This document shows, piece after piece, positions 19,385-21,877 of a stretch of 21,877 nt of DNA. Source of the DNA: Russula earlei (lineage: Eukaryota; Basidiomycota; Agaricomycetes; Russulales; Russulaceae); the NCBI GenBank assembly GCA_025769875.1, contig JAGFNK010000785.1:1-21877 (forward strand), in the 5' to 3' direction. A model generated the notes under the pieces. That model was not told the origin of the DNA. It ran no database searches and worked only from the letters and a program-made list of their open reading frames with translations. Each line of letters begins with the position of its first letter. Position 1 is the stretch's first letter. Made by a program: the position numbers and the translations under genes.

Positions 19385-20800
19385 CTATGCCCCCCATAAA
19401 TCATCTTCCCAATCGCTTTGCTGGCGGAAGACAGCTACAGGATGTTTGGAAGGCCCCCGCATCTTGATGAATCGCCGAATGGCACCCTCCACAAACTCCG
19501 ATGGCTCAGGCTTCTCCAACAGCAAGCTGCGCAGTGCGGGCAACACCTCTGCGGCCGTTGCCCTCGTAACCTCTCGGAGCGCAGATGCGACGAGGGGCCC
19601 AGGTGCTCGGTGATATGCAGACTCTCCACGGCGATGAACGGGTATAAAAGCTCCAGCCATTGAGAACGCTCGAAGTCCCTTTCCCATTCGTCCTGCGAAT
19701 GCCCATATTCACCCCCATCGATTTCGAGTCGTCCCACCCCAGAGAGAAGAGGCGAAGCTCGGTGGCAAATTTGGGCCATAGCCGAGACTTGCCCATCTGA
19801 CGTCGTGCATGAGACTTGGAGCGTCAAGTTTCCGGCCGCCCCGCTTGACGGAGAAAGAAGGATCTCGACAAAATCGCTGTGAAAATACACCTTTGCTTGG
19901 GAAGGAAAGTTGAGCTTTTCTGCGCAAGCGATGAACTGGGACAGTTGTGAAATGTCGAAGACAATTTGTTCAAAGAACCTTATGTTGATGTTGTCAAGCA
20001 GAGGCGCTTTGATTCGGGCCGCAAGGTCTTCCATGTACTCGTTGACACCTGCGAACTCCAACCAGGTGAGGGACGGAAGGAGAGCACGCATCAGTGGCTG
20101 TGCACGTTGGCTCCTATTGAGAAGGAGTCTCGGGGATTGGAAGTCCAAACGAAGGAACTTGAGCCTGATCAACATGGCCAAACATGTGGTCATCTTCTCA
20201 GGTGAAAGACCAGTGTTAGGAGGTATCTTGTCAAGCAAGAGAGAGACGAGGTCAACGGTAGAGAGAGCAGCTTTGGCAATGCCGGAAACGCAACCCCTTC
20301 CAAAGATATTCTTTGTAAACGTGGAGTGAATCCACCCAAGAAGGATTCAGGCAGGACAGGTGCTGTCTCGTCATCCGAGCAAAGTTCTAAGACGGTGAGA
20401 GCCGGAAACGGTTCTTGCATCCTCGTCGACAATATATCCAATAAAGGACGAGTTAGGAGGGGAAATTGAATCTGGCAGATACGGTTACGGTGGTCGAGGG
20501 CAGCTATGGCACTGGGAGCGGGGAGTTGGGAGCTTTCGATGCAACCGGTAGCTTATAATTATAGGCAAGGGCGGCCAGACACGAAGTAATTTTCTAACAG
20601 AGGTTGTTTCTGTGCAGACGATGCGAAGATCTAAACGGCGTGGCGATTTGAAGACAAGACGCCGCCATCTCCTGCAGACGTGCGCCAGCCTGTGCCACGT
20701 ATATGTGGGCCCGATAAAGTTCACGAAATTGAGTCGATAGAAGTCGAAGATTACCAGGAGGACATCGTCGGGTATCGTGTTTATTATCCCACGGCCTGTT
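19385..20800 (-). pseudogene. F-box / leucine-rich-type protein gene with three frame breaks
   Basis: On the minus strand an F-box-like start (IPDDVLLVIFDFYRL, about 20785-20740) is followed by HVCRRWRRLVFKSPRRLDLR. This is the typical N-terminus of the large mushroom family of F-box proteins that act as substrate receptors of SCF ubiquitin ligases. The body continues with leucine-rich segments (PLLDILSTRMQEPFPALTVL, LLLDKIPPNTGLSPEKMTTC, LEKPEPSEFVEGAIRRFIK) and ends in LWGA then TAG at 19385-19387. The frame changes near 20545-20557, 20248-20265 and 19591-19600, each explained by one base. No ATG is visible before the F-box, so a 5' exon or a further error is likely. It is either a true pseudogene or an intact gene with assembly indels. 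The family call is firm, but the substrate is unknown. Confidence 0.78.
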
Positions 20801-21417
20801 CGTTTCGGATGCTGTGCAGAGGAGGACGTTGACCTCGTCGCTTAATTAGTGCCGTCCAGCGCCGCGCAAACCCATTCCCGATTCTTCTGAGCAGTCGGAG
20901 AATGGAGGATTTGGAGCGCGTCTAAGCGTGACTTTGTAAACGATTTTGGCACTGATGACTCCACGAGACGAGACGTACTGGGGAGGTTCACCTGAAGAAT
21001 GAACGAGAGGTTGTGCATTGAAAGTACCGTAATCCATCCTCGATGTCATCCTTGAGCTGCGGAGTATGCACAAGGTGATGCCGAGGATGGGTGAATGTGA
21101 GCGTTTTCATGAGAGCGCCGTGATGAAGAATGTTGATGATAAGAGAACTCTGAAACGCGGGGAGTCCTGGTCGCGTCGCGTGCCGGGGTTGTCCCATCCC
21201 ACGGTTGTCCCACGTGGGCAAGCAGCAACTTGCCACCAGTCTTCACCATTGATTGGGGAAGATCTCAAGGTTGACGAGCTGAGCTATTACAGTAAGAACT
21301 GGACTAGCGTGTCAGCTGACCACAATTGTGCAAACCGCATTCAAAAATAACATCCCGTCAACGACGATGAGCTTGAGAAATATAATCTACTAGTATGACG
21401 ATGTCACCCAGGCTAGT
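20801..21417. other. Intergenic region between the F-box gene and HIS5
   Basis: Both neighbours are on the minus strand, so this should hold the HIS5 3' flank and the F-box promoter or a missing 5' exon. Short open frames on both strands (such as 21066-21350 plus) show no motif or codon bias. No RNA gene or repeat was seen. Confidence 0.5.
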
Positions 21418-21877
21418 CTACAGGTTCTCCAACGCCTTCTTCACCTTCGTTAAAGCGATCGCGTTTTCTTCCTCAGTTCCTACGGTAATGCGCAAACACC
21501 CTCCGCACCCTGCCTCACCGCCCCGATAGCGCACCACCTCCCTCTTCTTCCGCAAGCGTGACATACACACGCTGCGCACGAACGTTATCCGGCACGGAGC
21601 CTCCCCGCGCAAGCACGGGAATCATGATAAAGTTGGCGTCTTGCGCGCCAATGGCGCGTCCGAGGCCCAGCTCCTTCAGACTGTGCAAACCGGACAGGAG
21701 TTTTGCCCGCGACGCATTGAGCGTTTCGTTGTTCTTGCGCACGGCGCTGATCGACGTAGGGGACAGAGCGCGCAGCGCGAGATGGGCTGTCGGCGTGCCG
21801 ATGTTGTACGGTGCCTTGGTATTCGTGAGTATTTGGATGAGCGGTGGTTGAGCGATTGCAATGCCGAGCCTACCGAG
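21418..21877 (-). CDS. HIS5: Histidinol-phosphate aminotransferase, C-terminal part (one frame break, 5' part beyond window)
   Basis: PLP-dependent class I/II aminotransferase of histidine biosynthesis. It converts imidazole-acetol phosphate to histidinol phosphate with glutamate as donor. The minus strand from the right edge reads GIAIAQPPLIQILTNTKAPY, the segment just after the PLP-lysine region in fungal HIS5 proteins. It continues through VRKNNETLNASRAKLLSG and ANFIMIPVL to VYVTLAEEEG. One extra base near 21535-21545 then shifts the frame. The proper end, VVRYRG...GCGGCLRITVGTEEENAIAL...KKALENL, lies in the next frame and stops at TAG 21418-21420. RITVGT holds the conserved substrate-carboxylate-binding Arg. 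An essential gene broken at one base suggests a sequence error, although a decayed paralogue is possible. The PLP lysine is outside the window. Confidence 0.88.

Overview
The window looks like nuclear DNA of a filamentous basidiomycete fungus, probably an Agaricomycete. The evidence is short phase-0 introns (about 50-66 nt, GTRNGT...YAG), an F-box/leucine-rich gene of the type expanded in mushrooms, a fungal-type DUF1769 gene fragment and the C-terminal part of a fungal histidinol-phosphate aminotransferase. It is mostly transposon-rich accessory sequence with a little ordinary gene space at the right end.

Layout. (1) 1-4516: Helitron rolling-circle transposase gene, copy A. It is cut by the left edge and broken by many one-base indels. 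(2) 4517-4860: 3' subterminal DNA with a 126-nt palindromic hairpin cluster. (3) about 4860-8770: a GC- and CpG-rich, pyrimidine-tract-rich region. It is built from degenerate repeated modules that look like exon pieces separated by GTGCGY...CTAAC...CAG intron-like pieces. It includes a 180-bp tandem repeat, a roughly 110-bp tandem repeat, unidentified exon-like pieces and a captured fragment of a host DUF1769 gene. (4) 8800-14238: Helitron copy B, the more complete copy, with TATA box, 5' leader with two introns, a split N-terminal region and a 1177-codon frame carrying the Rep nuclease and most of the PIF1-like helicase. (5) 14239-14640: the same 3' hairpin region as copy A. (6) about 14640-17300: a second version of the module array. 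(7) 17303-17930: AT-rich DNA ending in a third, different hairpin pair with motifs shared with the Helitron 3' regions. (8) 17996-18499: frame-broken ankyrin-repeat fragment. (9) 18500-19384: no clear gene. (10) 19385 to about 20800, minus strand: F-box/LRR-type gene with three frame breaks. (11) 21418-21877, minus strand: 3' end of HIS5, with one frame break, running off the right edge.

The two Helitron units lie in the same orientation about 9.72-9.78 kb apart. They share the transposase gene, the hairpin region and about 0.85-1 kb of the GC-rich flank. This fits tandem rolling-circle insertion or a segmental duplication. Both copies share an intact catalytic core in Rep (HAH plus the two-tyrosine motif) and in the helicase (Walker A/B), but neither can be read end to end as given. 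One-base indels also break the F-box, ankyrin, DUF1769 and HIS5 reading frames. Part of this breakage may therefore be assembly error and not biological decay.

No defence, CRISPR, viral or toxin system was seen. The best candidates for something undescribed are the modular intron-like array that accompanies the Helitrons and the captured DUF1769 fragment inside it.
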